From: Halorhabdus amylolytica
GTDB lineage: Archaea > Halobacteriota > Halobacteria > Halobacteriales > Haloarculaceae
Length of the DNA: 64,000 nucleotides
Reading direction: 5' to 3'
Assembly: GCF_004944975.1 (NCBI RefSeq)
Contig: NZ_SPQG01000009.1
Location: 62,001 to 126,000, forward strand
The position numbers and the translations under genes were made by a program. Of this stretch, positions 1 to 8,696 are shown one piece after another (the stretch's first letter is position 1; each line of letters begins with the position of its first letter). The notes under the pieces are model-generated. The model searched no databases. It saw nothing but the letters and a program-made list of their open reading frames with translations, and was not told the origin of the DNA.

Positions 1-2261
1 CTAGTGGCGGCACGGAGATCGTGTATTTAGGCGAAGAAGACGTCGATCTAGGTGGCCTTTCCGATGCGCCTAGTTCAGGTACAGTCACATTCATCGGTGA
101 CTCCGGAGATGCTGATGGTGACGTCGTTACTATCGGCGACGTCACTAGCGTCGATATCGACGACTTCATGACCGGCGCATACTATGTCGATGGACCTAAC
201 GAAGACATCGATCTCAGCGTCCAGCAACACGAGATCGATGGTCTGACGATTTACTCGGGTAGCGGCACAAGCGGTGCCGAGATCCAGGGTGAATCCATCC
301 CGACCACGCAGAACACCGTCACGGTTGAGGCCGAAGGTAACTTCGAAGAAGCATACCAGAACGTCGGAACCGCTCCGTTCGCGGAACTGACCGTCGAACA
401 GGACGGTCTCGACGTCACGAACGAAGTCCTCGCCAGCGGTGAAGATGCAGTCTTCGCAGGTAGCAGCAGTGATCTCATCGACACGATCGAGCTTGACCTC
501 TCATCGATCGACACCGGTGATGTCACGGTGACTGTCGAAGGGTACGAGTTCGACGGCGAGAACCCGCTCCCTAACGACGACTACAGTGGCGCTTCCAACA
601 CGAAGACGTTCACCATCCGTGACGACGAGAACACCGTCTCGCTGAACAAGGAGGAAGTCACCCGCGGCGAGAACGTTCAGGCGACCGTCGAGGGCGCCCC
701 CGGCGAGTGGACCTGGGTTCGCATCGACACTGGTGACCTCGATGTCCCGTCCGGCACGACTGTCAATGCTGACCAGGTCTTCCGTCGCGCCGGTGACTAC
801 GAGACGATCACGGGCACCAGCAATGACAACTACGTCGGTGCGAGCGTCGACCTCGGTGACGCTGGCTCCGGAACGGTCAGCATCAACACGGAGTATCTCG
901 ACACCGGCACGGTTGACATCGAAATGACCGAGACTGCTGGCTCCGAGAGTGCCACCGACCTTCAGGGCGATGGCGACGTCGCCAGTGCCTCCGTCTCGGT
1001 GAACGAGAAGGCGATCTCGGTCGACTCGTCGCCCAACAGCGTCCGTATCGGTGAGGACTTCACGATCAACGGTACCGCGTCCGAGAGCGATGACGTCAAG
1101 GCGTGGGCCAAGATCGGCGACCGGTACGAACCGCTGTACGAGGATGCCCAAGACGGTGACCTCGCCGAGGACAACGTCGAATCGGATGGCACGTTCGAGA
1201 TTACCGTCGACTCCAGTGACGTGATCGACCTTCCGGACTCCTACCGGATCGCGATCACCGCCGACACGAACCAGGGAGCGACGAACAGCATCGACACGTC
1301 CACCTACAGCGAAGTCGATGTCAAGACATCCATCTCGGTGCGCTCCGTCGAGGGCGACCTCTCGGCGCAGCTGTCCACCGACCGCATCGCTGCGTCCGTT
1401 GGTGACGAAGTGACTCTGTCCGGCGGTGCCTTCGGTCAGGGCGACAACGTCCGGCTGTACGTTATCGGTCCGCGCGGAAGCGTCCAGAACGCCAACGGTG
1501 GAACGATCACGACGGTCGGCGGTGCTGACAAGGTCTCCATCGACGAGAACCAGTTCGAAGAGGACATCTCCGGCTTCAACAACCGGGGCACGTACAACCT
1601 CTTCGTCGTCGGTCAGGGTCGTGACGGTGATTACGGCGTCGAGAGCCCGGGTACCAGCCTCTCTGGCGTGACCCAGCAGCAGGCGCTGGAAGTCATCCGA
1701 GACCAGTACAACCAGGCCGGATCCGACAACCCGATGGTCGAGCTCTCGCTGCAGGCCCAGAACCCGCAGCTGAGTATCGACGACTTCACGACCAACGGTC
1801 AGGTCGGTCAGGGTGAAGTCACCATCACTGGTGAGTCCAACCGTGAAGACGAGACGGTCGTCTTCATCGAGGTTCTCGACGACAGCGATAACGTCATCGC
1901 GAGCACCGAAGCCGAAGTCGACGGCGCAAGCAGCTCGTGGGAGACCACGATCGACATGTCCAATGTTGAGACCGGTTCCTACACGCTGCGTGCCGACGAT
2001 GACGAGGCCACCGACTCGATCGAGTTCGAACTCGTCGAGTCCGTGACCACGCCGACGGAGACGATGACCGAGACGGAGACGATGACCGAGACGGCAACCG
2101 AAACGGCAACCGAGACGGCGACGATGACCGAAACGGCAACCGAGACGGCAACCGAAACGGAAGTCCAGACCACCGAGACCAGCGGACCCGGCTTCACGGC
2201 CGTGCTCGCTGTGCTCGCGCTGATCGGTGCTGCGCTGCTCGCGGTCCGCCGCGACCAGTAA
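1..2261 (+). CDS. S-layer type cell surface glycoprotein, C-terminal part (5' end outside window)
   Basis: The frame is open from the first base, so this is the 3' part of a longer secreted protein. About 750 residues are visible. They are rich in Asp, Gly, Ser and Thr, with beta-sandwich-like repeats typical of haloarchaeal S-layer glycoproteins. Near the end is a Thr/Glu stalk of repeated TETAT-type units (about residues 680-717), then SGPGF, a hydrophobic segment and RRDQ. That is the PGF-CTERM tripartite tail, known to be processed by archaeosortase A and attached to lipid. The Thr-rich stalk is a known kind of O-glycosylation region. The protein would form or join the surface lattice. 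A PGF-CTERM surface protein other than the main S-layer protein is possible. A hairpin followed by a T-rich tract lies directly downstream. Confidence 0.85.
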   Translation, partial: SGGTEIVYLGEEDVDLGGLSDAPSSGTVTFIGDSGDADGDVVTIGDVTSVDIDDFMTGAYYVDGPNEDIDLSVQQHEIDGLTIYSGSGTSGAEIQGESIPTTQNTVTVEAEGNFEEAYQNVGTAPFAELTVEQDGLDVTNEVLASGEDAVFAGSSSDLIDTIELDLSSIDTGDVTVTVEGYEFDGENPLPNDDYSGASNTKTFTIRDDENTVSLNKEEVTRGENVQATVEGAPGEWTWVRIDTGDLDVPSGTTVNADQVFRRAGDYETITGTSNDNYVGASVDLGDAGSGTVSINTEYLDTGTVDIEMTETAGSESATDLQGDGDVASASVSVNEKAISVDSSPNSVRIGEDFTINGTASESDDVKAWAKIGDRYEPLYEDAQDGDLAEDNVESDGTFEITVDSSDVIDLPDSYRIAITADTNQGATNSIDTSTYSEVDVKTSISVRSVEGDLSAQLSTDRIAASVGDEVTLSGGAFGQGDNVRLYVIGPRGSVQNANGGTITTVGGADKVSIDENQFEEDISGFNNRGTYNLFVVGQGRDGDYGVESPGTSLSGVTQQQALEVIRDQYNQAGSDNPMVELSLQAQNPQLSIDDFTTNGQVGQGEVTITGESNREDETVVFIEVLDDSDNVIASTEAEVDGASSSWETTIDMSNVETGSYTLRADDDEATDSIEFELVESVTTPTETMTETETMTETATETATETATMTETATETATETEVQTTETSGPGFTAVLAVLALIGAALLAVRRDQ
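2054..2162 (+). repeat. Short tandem repeats encoding the Thr/Glu stalk
   Basis: The DNA alternates 6- to 12-base units of the type gagacg, gcaacc and gaaacg, coding for TET, TAT and TMT runs. These are near-perfect tandem repeats inside the coding region just before the PGF-CTERM anchor, where copy number can change without breaking the frame. Confidence 0.75.
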
Positions 2262-2298
2262 CGCACTGATTCGCGCTCCGTCAACCAAAACCACGACT

Positions 2299-2340
2299 GA
2301 CCGCCGAAAGCGGTCCTGACGTGCGTTTTTATTTCTTTCA
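2299..2340 (+). terminator. Hairpin plus T-rich tract after the S-layer gene
   Basis: A 6-bp stem (GACCGC at 2299-2304, GCGGTC at 2310-2315) is followed by a T-rich run at about 2326-2339. It lies 38 bases after the stop codon. Oligo-T tracts terminate archaeal transcription, and a strong terminator suits a very highly expressed surface protein gene. Confidence 0.6.
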
Positions 2341-2424
2341 CGTCGAACAGCGGCAGTGCCGTCCATAGCCGGCCGTAACGCCTAATCGTCTGGCCCGAGT
2401 AGCCGCGAGTCGAGGATCGCCGGA

Positions 2425-3291
2425 ATGAGCGAGGACGAACGCAAGTTGATGGACGATCGCGGGCAGTTCCTCCAGGCCGTGCGTGGCGGCCGGGAGGTCC
2501 AGGACGCCGATTGGACGCAGTGTCGGATCGTCCTCACGACGGTACGGATCGTCCTCGTCGCCGAGGGAAAGCGGACGATCCCCCTCGATTCGATCACCGA
2601 CGTCGGCGGCCGCTACGACGTCAACCAGAACGCGGCGGGCGTGGCCAGCTACGTCACGATCCACGTCGAGGGGGAGGACGTCTTGCTTTTGCGGGCGCCC
2701 GAACAGGACGAGTTCGAAACGGATCTCTATCGGGCGTTCGTCGACAACACGATCGTCTACGTCCAGCATCCCGCGGTGAAGGGTGGCGTCGTCCAGAACG
2801 CCGACTGGCAGCGGGCGAAGATCAAACTCACCGACGAGGCGCTGCAACTGGCACTTTCGGACGGCCAGTACGTGACGATCGATCGGGACGACATCGGGGA
2901 CGTCGAGACGGACGAACAGACCGTCGACGGATCCGAGCGGCGCGTTTTCGAGGTCGAACATACTGATGAGGAGGGAACGAGCGTCGAGACAAACCTGACG
3001 GGTGAGGAGGAGCAAGTGACGATCCTAGAGGAGGTCCTCCAGGAGGGGGCCGAGCGTAACCGCGCGAACCTGGACCTTTCGCCCGTCGAACAGCAGATCG
3101 TCATGGCGCTGCACTCGGGCGTCTCGCCGTTCGATCTCCCGGAGTTCGTCGACAGCGACGTCGAGGAGATCGAGGAGATCTTCGATCGGTTGATCGAACT
3201 CGACGTGATCGAGACGATCAGGGAACGGACCGAGGTCGAGATGACCTCCCGCGGTCGGCAGGTCGCCAGCGAGGAGATGGGCAACCAGTAG
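2425..3291 (+). CDS. cheF: Taxis protein CheF (DUF439 family)
   Basis: The 288-residue length and sequence fit the archaeal CheF family, which connects the bacterial-type chemotaxis proteins (CheY, CheC, CheD) to the archaellum motor in Halobacterium. Two similar N-terminal beta-rich segments (about residues 20-95 and 110-170) have the look of PH-like domains. They are followed by a short acidic linker and a C-terminal winged-helix-like segment (about 215-285). No other che or arl genes lie in the window, so this copy stands alone. It might be a paralogue of the one in the main motility cluster. The start is the ATG that gives the family's usual length. Confidence 0.75.
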   Translation: MSEDERKLMDDRGQFLQAVRGGREVQDADWTQCRIVLTTVRIVLVAEGKRTIPLDSITDVGGRYDVNQNAAGVASYVTIHVEGEDVLLLRAPEQDEFETDLYRAFVDNTIVYVQHPAVKGGVVQNADWQRAKIKLTDEALQLALSDGQYVTIDRDDIGDVETDEQTVDGSERRVFEVEHTDEEGTSVETNLTGEEEQVTILEEVLQEGAERNRANLDLSPVEQQIVMALHSGVSPFDLPEFVDSDVEEIEEIFDRLIELDVIETIRERTEVEMTSRGRQVASEEMGNQ

Positions 3292-3361
3292 CGCAGCCGG
3301 GAGGAGGAGGTCAATTTGGGGAACCCAGAACGTTCAAGCGGGCGCCGTTCCTGGCTCCGGC

Positions 3362-4555
3362 ATGAGCATTCAGACGGCAGTCGTCCTCGCCGCGGGCGAG
3401 GGGACCCGACTGCGCCCGCTGACGCGCAACCGGCCCAAGCCCATGCTTCCGGCGGCCAACCGGCCGATCTTGGAGCACGTTCTGGACGCACTCGTCGACA
3501 CCGGTGTCGAGGAACTCGTCCTCGTCGTGGGATACGAGCGCGATCGGGTACAGAACTACTTCGGCCCGTCCTATCGGGACCGGCCGATCACGTACGTCCG
3601 CCAGGACAAGCAACTGGGGACGGGTCACGCCCTGTTCGAAGCCCGCGACGCCGTCGACGGACCGATGCTTGTCGTCAACGGTGATACGCTGATCGACCCG
3701 ACGATCGTCGGCGACGTCGCCGACCGGTTCGCAGAGGGTGACGTGGCGGCCACGCTGGCAGTCCTGGACGGGCCGGATCCCCAGGATTACGGGGTCGTCG
3801 ACGTCGAAGCGGGCGTCGTCACCGACCTCGTCGAGAAGCCGGACGCCGACGACTATCGGTTGATCAACGCTGGTGTCTACGCCTTCGAGGAGTCCATCTT
3901 CGAGACGATCGAGGCGACGCCGCGAGAACGCGGCGAACTCGGCCTGACAGACGCCCTGGACGGATTGATCGCCGATCGTCGGGTGGGGGCTGTCGAGACC
4001 GACGGTACGTGGGTCGATGCGACCTATCCCTGGGACCTTGTCGAGTTAACTCGCGAAGTCCTCGCTGACGGCGTCCCGACCGTCCCGGAGCGCGAGCGGG
4101 GTGTCTGGGTCGCCGAGAGCGCCCGCGTTCACGAGACGGCGACCGTCCAGCGGCCGGCCGTCGTCGGCCCGGACAGCGAGGTGGGGCCGGGAGCGGTCGT
4201 CGGTCCGGACGTCGCGCTCGGACGGAACGTGACCGTCGGTGCGAACGCGACAGTCACCACCGCAGTCCTGGACGACGACACGCGGATCGGGCCGGGATCG
4301 ACGCTCGTCGACGCCGTCACCGGACAGCACGTTCGCGTGGGTGCGGGCAGCGTCGTTCCCGGCGGGCCGGCCGAGGTTCGGGTCGGCAACGAGATCCTCG
4401 AGGGGCGGCCGCTGGGTGCGTTGCTGGCCGATCGGGTGCGTGCCGTGGGGAACGTGACGTTCGCCCCCGGAACGCTGGTCGGTCCGAACGCCAGGCTCGC
4501 CACGGGCGTCCACGCGAGCGGGTACGTCCCGGAAGACGCGGAGGTGCGGCGCTGA
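3362..4555 (+). CDS. Bifunctional sugar-1-phosphate nucleotidylyltransferase/acetyltransferase (GlmU-like)
   Basis: The N-terminal half is a nucleotidyltransferase. It has the loop LAAGEGTRLRPLT followed by RPKPMLP, and VVNGDTLI is the nucleotide/metal site. From about residue 250 there is a left-handed beta-helix of hexapeptide repeats (VGPDSE, VGPGAV, VGPDVA, LGRNVT, VGANAT), as in archaeal enzymes that make UDP-GlcNAc from glucosamine-1-phosphate. The stop overlaps the start of glmS by one base, so the two are translationally coupled, which supports a role in UDP-amino sugar synthesis for glycoproteins. Some archaeal relatives act as glucose-1-phosphate thymidylyl- or uridylyltransferases, so the exact substrate is not certain. 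A glmM is not present in the window. Confidence 0.8.
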   Translation: MSIQTAVVLAAGEGTRLRPLTRNRPKPMLPAANRPILEHVLDALVDTGVEELVLVVGYERDRVQNYFGPSYRDRPITYVRQDKQLGTGHALFEARDAVDGPMLVVNGDTLIDPTIVGDVADRFAEGDVAATLAVLDGPDPQDYGVVDVEAGVVTDLVEKPDADDYRLINAGVYAFEESIFETIEATPRERGELGLTDALDGLIADRRVGAVETDGTWVDATYPWDLVELTREVLADGVPTVPERERGVWVAESARVHETATVQRPAVVGPDSEVGPGAVVGPDVALGRNVTVGANATVTTAVLDDDTRIGPGSTLVDAVTGQHVRVGAGSVVPGGPAEVRVGNEILEGRPLGALLADRVRAVGNVTFAPGTLVGPNARLATGVHASGYVPEDAEVRR

Positions 4556-6360
4556 TGTGTGGTATCATCGGCTGCGTCGGCCACGAGGGCGAGACGACGG
4601 ACGTCCTCGTCGAGGGACTGTCCACCCTGGAGTACCGCGGATACGACTCGGCTGGGGTCGCGCTGGGTAACGGCGACCTCGAAGTAGTCAAACAGTCGGG
4701 AAAGATCGACGATCTCAGGGATACAGTCGCAGCGGCCGGTCCGGAGGGGCACCTCGGCATCGGACACACGCGCTGGAGTACCCACGGCCCGCCGACCGAC
4801 GAGAACGCTCATCCCCACGTGGACTGTACCGGCGAGGTCGCGGTCGTCCACAACGGTATCATAGAGAACTACCAGACGCTGCGGGACGAACTCCGCGAAG
4901 CGGGCCACACCTTCCGGAGCGACACCGATACGGAGGTCGTCCCGCACCTGATCGAGGCGGCGCTGTCGGCGGGGGCGGAGCCCGAAGCGGCGGTCCGGGA
5001 GGCGGTCTCCCGGCTGGACGGGAGTTTCGCCGTTGCCGCCGTGATCGCCGGGTGTGACGCGATCTTCGCCGCCCGCAACGATTCGCCGCTGGTGCTCGGG
5101 ATCGGCGACGAACGCGACGGCGTCGGACAGTATTACCTGGCGAGTGACGTTCCGGCGTTCCGTGAACACACCGACCGCGTGGTCTATCTGGAGGACGGCC
5201 AGTTCGTCAGAGTGTCGGCAAGCGGCTGGGCCGTCACTGACCTCGCGGGCGAGCCAGCCGCTCCCGCAGTCGACACTGTCGAGTGGGACCCCGAGGAGAC
5301 AGGGAAGGCCGGCTACGATCACTTCATGGAGAAGGAGATCAACGAACAGCCCCGGGCGTTGCGGCAGTGTCTCTCCGAACGGGTCGACGAACTCGGAGGC
5401 GAAGTCAACGTCGGTGATCTGGCATACCTCAACCCGCGTGGCGTCCAGTTCGTCGCCTGCGGGACGAGTTATCACGCGGCGCTGTATGGCGCACAGCTGT
5501 TCCGCTTGGCCGGGGTCCCTGCCCAGGCGTTCCTGGCGAGCGAGTACGCCAGTGCGCCGCCACCGATCGGCGATGAACTCGTCATCGGGGTCACTCAGAG
5601 CGGCGAGACCGCCGACACACTCTCGGCGCTGCGAGAGGCGCGCTCGCGGGGCGCTCGGACGCTCGCCGTGACCAACGTCGTCGGTTCGACGGTGGCCCGC
5701 GAGTGCGACGATGCCTTCTACATCAAAGCGGGCCCGGAGATCGGCGTCGCAGCGACCAAGACCTTCGCTTCCCAACTGGCATCGCTGAATCTGCTCTCGA
5801 TCGGGATGGCGCCGAGCAAGGACGACCGGGAGGCTATCGCTTCGTTGCGTGACCTCCCTGCGGACGTCCAGCAGGTGCTCGATGACTCGGCGGCCGAGGA
5901 GATCGCTGAGGCGTACCTCGACAGCGACGCCTACTTCTTCATCGGTCGTGGCCTGCAGTATCCCGTCGCCCTGGAGGGGGCACTGAAGATGAAGGAGATC
6001 ACGTACAAACACGCCGAGGGCTTCGCCGCCGGCGAGTTGAAACACGGCCCGCTCGCCCTGGTGACCGAGCGAACGCCCGTCTTCGCGATGGTGACCGGTG
6101 ATGACGAGCAGGCCAGAAAGACCATCGGCAACGTCAAGGAGGTCGAGGCCCGGGACGCCCCGGTCGTGGCCGTGACCGACGGGCAAAGCGACGTCGAGCG
6201 GTACGCCGATCACGTGCTCTCGATCCCCGAGAGTTCGCCCCGAACGGCCGCGGTACTGGCGAACGTCCAACTCCAGCTGGCAGCCTACCATACCGCCGCG
6301 AAACTCGGTCGACCGATCGACAAACCACGGAACCTCGCAAAGAGCGTCACCGTGGAGTAA
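4555..6360 (+). CDS. glmS: Glutamine--fructose-6-phosphate aminotransferase (isomerizing)
   Basis: This 601-residue enzyme makes glucosamine-6-phosphate from fructose-6-phosphate and glutamine. It begins MCGIIGC, leaving Cys2 as the N-terminal nucleophile of the class-II glutaminase domain (about 1-230). Two SIS sugar-isomerase domains follow (about 280-430 and 450-590), with CGTSYHAALYG and TQSGETADT in the first. The C-terminus LAKSVTVE is typical of the family. It shares one base with the preceding nucleotidyltransferase gene and forms a two-gene operon with it. A T5 run at 6451-6455 follows the gene. Confidence 0.96.
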   Translation: MCGIIGCVGHEGETTDVLVEGLSTLEYRGYDSAGVALGNGDLEVVKQSGKIDDLRDTVAAAGPEGHLGIGHTRWSTHGPPTDENAHPHVDCTGEVAVVHNGIIENYQTLRDELREAGHTFRSDTDTEVVPHLIEAALSAGAEPEAAVREAVSRLDGSFAVAAVIAGCDAIFAARNDSPLVLGIGDERDGVGQYYLASDVPAFREHTDRVVYLEDGQFVRVSASGWAVTDLAGEPAAPAVDTVEWDPEETGKAGYDHFMEKEINEQPRALRQCLSERVDELGGEVNVGDLAYLNPRGVQFVACGTSYHAALYGAQLFRLAGVPAQAFLASEYASAPPPIGDELVIGVTQSGETADTLSALREARSRGARTLAVTNVVGSTVARECDDAFYIKAGPEIGVAATKTFASQLASLNLLSIGMAPSKDDREAIASLRDLPADVQQVLDDSAAEEIAEAYLDSDAYFFIGRGLQYPVALEGALKMKEITYKHAEGFAAGELKHGPLALVTERTPVFAMVTGDDEQARKTIGNVKEVEARDAPVVAVTDGQSDVERYADHVLSIPESSPRTAAVLANVQLQLAAYHTAAKLGRPIDKPRNLAKSVTVE

Positions 6361-6450
6361 CGGAGTTTCCGCCGATCAGTACACCGTCCTGCGATGACGT
6401 CCACGCTGTCGACCGATCGAAGTAGTTGACAGTCTCCCGATCGAGACCTC

Positions 6451-6455
6451 TTTTT
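6451..6455 (+). terminator. Oligo-T run after glmS
   Basis: A T5 run lies 91 bases after the glmS stop in the 206-base gap. Archaeal RNA polymerase stops on such tracts. No stem is obvious, so this is a weak call. Confidence 0.35.
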
Positions 6456-6531
6456 CCGCTGACGTCAGCCAGCTTTCCGTCCTGTTCGTCTCTCGGCGAG
6501 CGATCACGGGCGAACTGTCCCGAACGGAAGA

Positions 6532-6566
6532 CTTATGCAGTTAGTTACTCACGTAGTGAGTAACAC
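6532..6566 (+). promoter_or_regulatory. Promoter and TrmB-type operator of the sulfosugar SDR operon
   Basis: A TATA-like CTTATG lies at 6532-6537, 30 bases before the ATG at 6567, so the mRNA should be nearly leaderless. Between them is a perfect inverted repeat at 6544-6564: arms GTTACTCAC and GTGAGTAAC around GTA. It contains TACT (6546-6549), eight bases, then GAGTA (6558-6562). This is the TACT-N(7-8)-GAGTA arrangement known for the TrmB regulon of Halobacterium salinarum. The site covers the expected transcription start, a position suited to repression. A TrmB-family gene lies at the far end of the operon. Confidence 0.75.
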
Positions 6567-7742
6567 ATGACGATCATCGTCACCGGCGGCGACGGTCACA
6601 TCGGGTGGCCGACCGCGCTCCGCATCGCAACTCGCACCGACGACCGCGTAATTCTCGTGGACAACTTCGCCCGGCGGGAGTGGGTCGAGGAGGTCGGTTC
6701 GGTCAGCGGCGTCCCGATCGCCTCGATCGACGAGCGGATCGAGGCTGCCGAGGAGGTCCACGGCGTGACGAACCTCTCGTTTGTCGAAGGGGATCTCGTC
6801 GAGAAGTCCTTCGTCGACGAACTGCTTGCCGTTCACGAACCCGACACGATCGTCCACACGGCCGCCCAGCCCTCCGCGCCGTATTCCCAGATCAATGGTG
6901 AGCGGGCCAACTACACCCAGCACAACAACATGCAGGCCACGCGGAACCTGCTGTGGGGCCTGGAGGCACACGACCTGACGGACGCCCACTTCATCGAGAC
7001 GACCACGACCGGCGTTTACGGCGCCCCCGAGTTCCCGATTCCGGAGGGCGGTGCGACCATGGAGAATCAGGGCGAGGAAGACGAGGTCCCGTTCCCGGCG
7101 ATGGCAGGGAGCTGGTATCACCTCACCAAGAGCCACGACGCGGCGAACATGCGCCTGGCCCACTCGCAGTTCGACATCCCCATCTCGGACGTACGGACGG
7201 CGATCACCTACGGGACGGGAACCGAGGAGACGGCCGCCGACCCGCGACTCACGACGCGCTTCGATTTCGACTACTACTTCGGCGTCGTCGCTCACCGCTT
7301 CGCCGCCCAGGCGGTTGCTGGCTATCCGATGACGGTCTACGGCAAGGGCGAGCAGCGCAAACCCTTCATCGCGCTGGAGGACGCCGTCGAGGGGCTGGCC
7401 CGTCTGGCCCTCAACGATCCCGACGACCGGCCGGCTGAGCACGTCGTCTACAACCAGGTTACTCGTGCGATCTCCATCGTCGAGGTCGCAGAGACCATCG
7501 CCGACGTCGCCGGCGAGTACGATCTCGACGTCGCGGTCGAGCACTTCGAGAACCCTCGCGACGAGGACGAGACCCACAAGATGGAGATCGAGAACGACCG
7601 CTACGCCGATCTCATCGACGGTCAGGACACGACCTTCGAGGAGGGTGTCCGGTCGATCCTGGGCACGCTGGTCGAGTATCAGGACCGGATCACGGCCCAC
7701 GAGGATCGGTTCCTCCCCGGCGTGCTGACTGACGGCGAGTGA
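6567..7742 (+). CDS. NAD-dependent epimerase/dehydratase, UDP-sulfoquinovose synthase (SQD1/Agl3)-like
   Basis: This 391-residue extended SDR has the dinucleotide loop TGGDGHIGW at the N-terminus. It matches the SQD1 family in several blocks: IASIDERI near residue 51, QPSAPYSQIN then YTQHNN (about 101-121), TTTTGVYG (about 145-152), WYHLTKSHD giving Tyr184-x3-Lys188, and VYGKGEQ. SQD1 enzymes convert UDP-glucose and sulfite to UDP-sulfoquinovose; Sulfolobus Agl3 does so for S-layer N-glycans. It is the first gene of a three-gene operon behind a TrmB-type operator. Family membership is strong, but the actual product here (sulfoquinovose or a related sulfosugar nucleotide) is inferred. Confidence 0.75.
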   Translation: MTIIVTGGDGHIGWPTALRIATRTDDRVILVDNFARREWVEEVGSVSGVPIASIDERIEAAEEVHGVTNLSFVEGDLVEKSFVDELLAVHEPDTIVHTAAQPSAPYSQINGERANYTQHNNMQATRNLLWGLEAHDLTDAHFIETTTTGVYGAPEFPIPEGGATMENQGEEDEVPFPAMAGSWYHLTKSHDAANMRLAHSQFDIPISDVRTAITYGTGTEETAADPRLTTRFDFDYYFGVVAHRFAAQAVAGYPMTVYGKGEQRKPFIALEDAVEGLARLALNDPDDRPAEHVVYNQVTRAISIVEVAETIADVAGEYDLDVAVEHFENPRDEDETHKMEIENDRYADLIDGQDTTFEEGVRSILGTLVEYQDRITAHEDRFLPGVLTDGE

Positions 7743-7748
7743 CCTCCC

Positions 7749-8696
7749 ATGGACGTACTGGTCACTGGCGGAATGGGCTATATCGGCAGCGCCCTATTGG
7801 CCCTGCTCGATGCGGCCGACGACGTCGACCGGATCGTAGTGCTCGACTCGCTCGCGAGTGGATCGCCACGCAACCTGCTGGAGACTCGCGTCGACGACGA
7901 TCTGGACTTCCGACGGGGTGACGTCCGGGAGTACGGCGACGTCGAAAACGCAACCCGTGGCGTCGATAGCGTGATCCACCTGGCGGCGATCACCGGCGCG
8001 GCGAGTACCCACGATCGTCGCGAGGAGACGATGGCAGTCAACCGAGAGGGAACGGAGAACGTCGTCAACGCGGCCCGAAAACTCGATGTCGAGAACCTCG
8101 TGTTCGCCTCTTCGTGTAACAATTACGGTCGCGCAGCGACGACCGATATTGACGAGGATACCGAGCCGGACCCGTTGAATCCCTACGCCGAAGCGAAAGT
8201 GCAGGCCGAGACGGTCGTCGCCGAGTTTGCCGAGGCGACCGGGGCGAACGCGACCGCACTCCGGATGAGTACGAACTACGGTTACGCTCCGGGGGTACGG
8301 TTCAACCTCGTGGTCAATCATTTCGTCTTCCGGGCACTGACCGGCCGACCGCTGACGGTATACGGCGACGGGTCGAACTGGCGGCCGTTCATCCACGTTC
8401 GGGACGCCGCCCGGGCGTTCGCTCACGCCGCCCGCAATCCCGAATCGTGGCCCCAGGGCGTCTACAACGTCGGCAGCGACGCCGGCAACTACCGGATCAG
8501 CGAGATCGCCGAGATCGTCAGCGAGGAGGTCGCCCCCGTCGACGTGACCTACCTCGAAGACGAACACCCCGGCCCCTCCTACCACGTGAACTTCGATCGT
8601 CTCGAAGAGACTGGTTTCGAGACCGAGTGGACCCTCCGGGAGGGCGTCCGTGACCTCGCCGGGACTCTCCGCGATCCACGGGAGATCAACGTATGA
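7749..8696 (+). CDS. NAD-dependent sugar-nucleotide epimerase/dehydratase (extended SDR)
   Basis: 315 residues with TGGMGYIGS at residues 6-14, Asp33 at the end of the second strand (NAD binding), SSCNNYG at 121-127 and the catalytic pair Tyr146-x3-Lys150. VYGDGSNWRPFIHVRD is the family's substrate-domain motif. It is probably a UDP-glucose 4-epimerase-like or dehydratase-like enzyme acting on a nucleotide sugar. It starts 6 bases after the SQD1-like gene and overlaps the next SDR by 4 bases, so all three enzymes are made together. The exact reaction cannot be told from sequence alone. Confidence 0.8.
   Translation: MDVLVTGGMGYIGSALLALLDAADDVDRIVVLDSLASGSPRNLLETRVDDDLDFRRGDVREYGDVENATRGVDSVIHLAAITGAASTHDRREETMAVNREGTENVVNAARKLDVENLVFASSCNNYGRAATTDIDEDTEPDPLNPYAEAKVQAETVVAEFAEATGANATALRMSTNYGYAPGVRFNLVVNHFVFRALTGRPLTVYGDGSNWRPFIHVRDAARAFAHAARNPESWPQGVYNVGSDAGNYRISEIAEIVSEEVAPVDVTYLEDEHPGPSYHVNFDRLEETGFETEWTLREGVRDLAGTLRDPREINV

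Noticed and set aside
501-2366. A 621-codon open frame on the minus strand opposite the S-layer gene
   Set aside because: It is Arg/Val/Asp-rich nonsense without any family motif. Long antisense frames are expected in GC-rich haloarchaeal genes, and the plus strand has a clear PGF-CTERM protein.
2757-3491. A 244-codon minus-strand frame opposite cheF and the start of the nucleotidyltransferase
   Set aside because: It is Ser/Arg-rich shadow translation, bridging two genes on the opposite strand.
4129-6291. A 720-codon minus-strand frame opposite the glmU-like and glmS genes
   Set aside because: It covers the third-codon-position complement of two certain enzymes and shows no domain.
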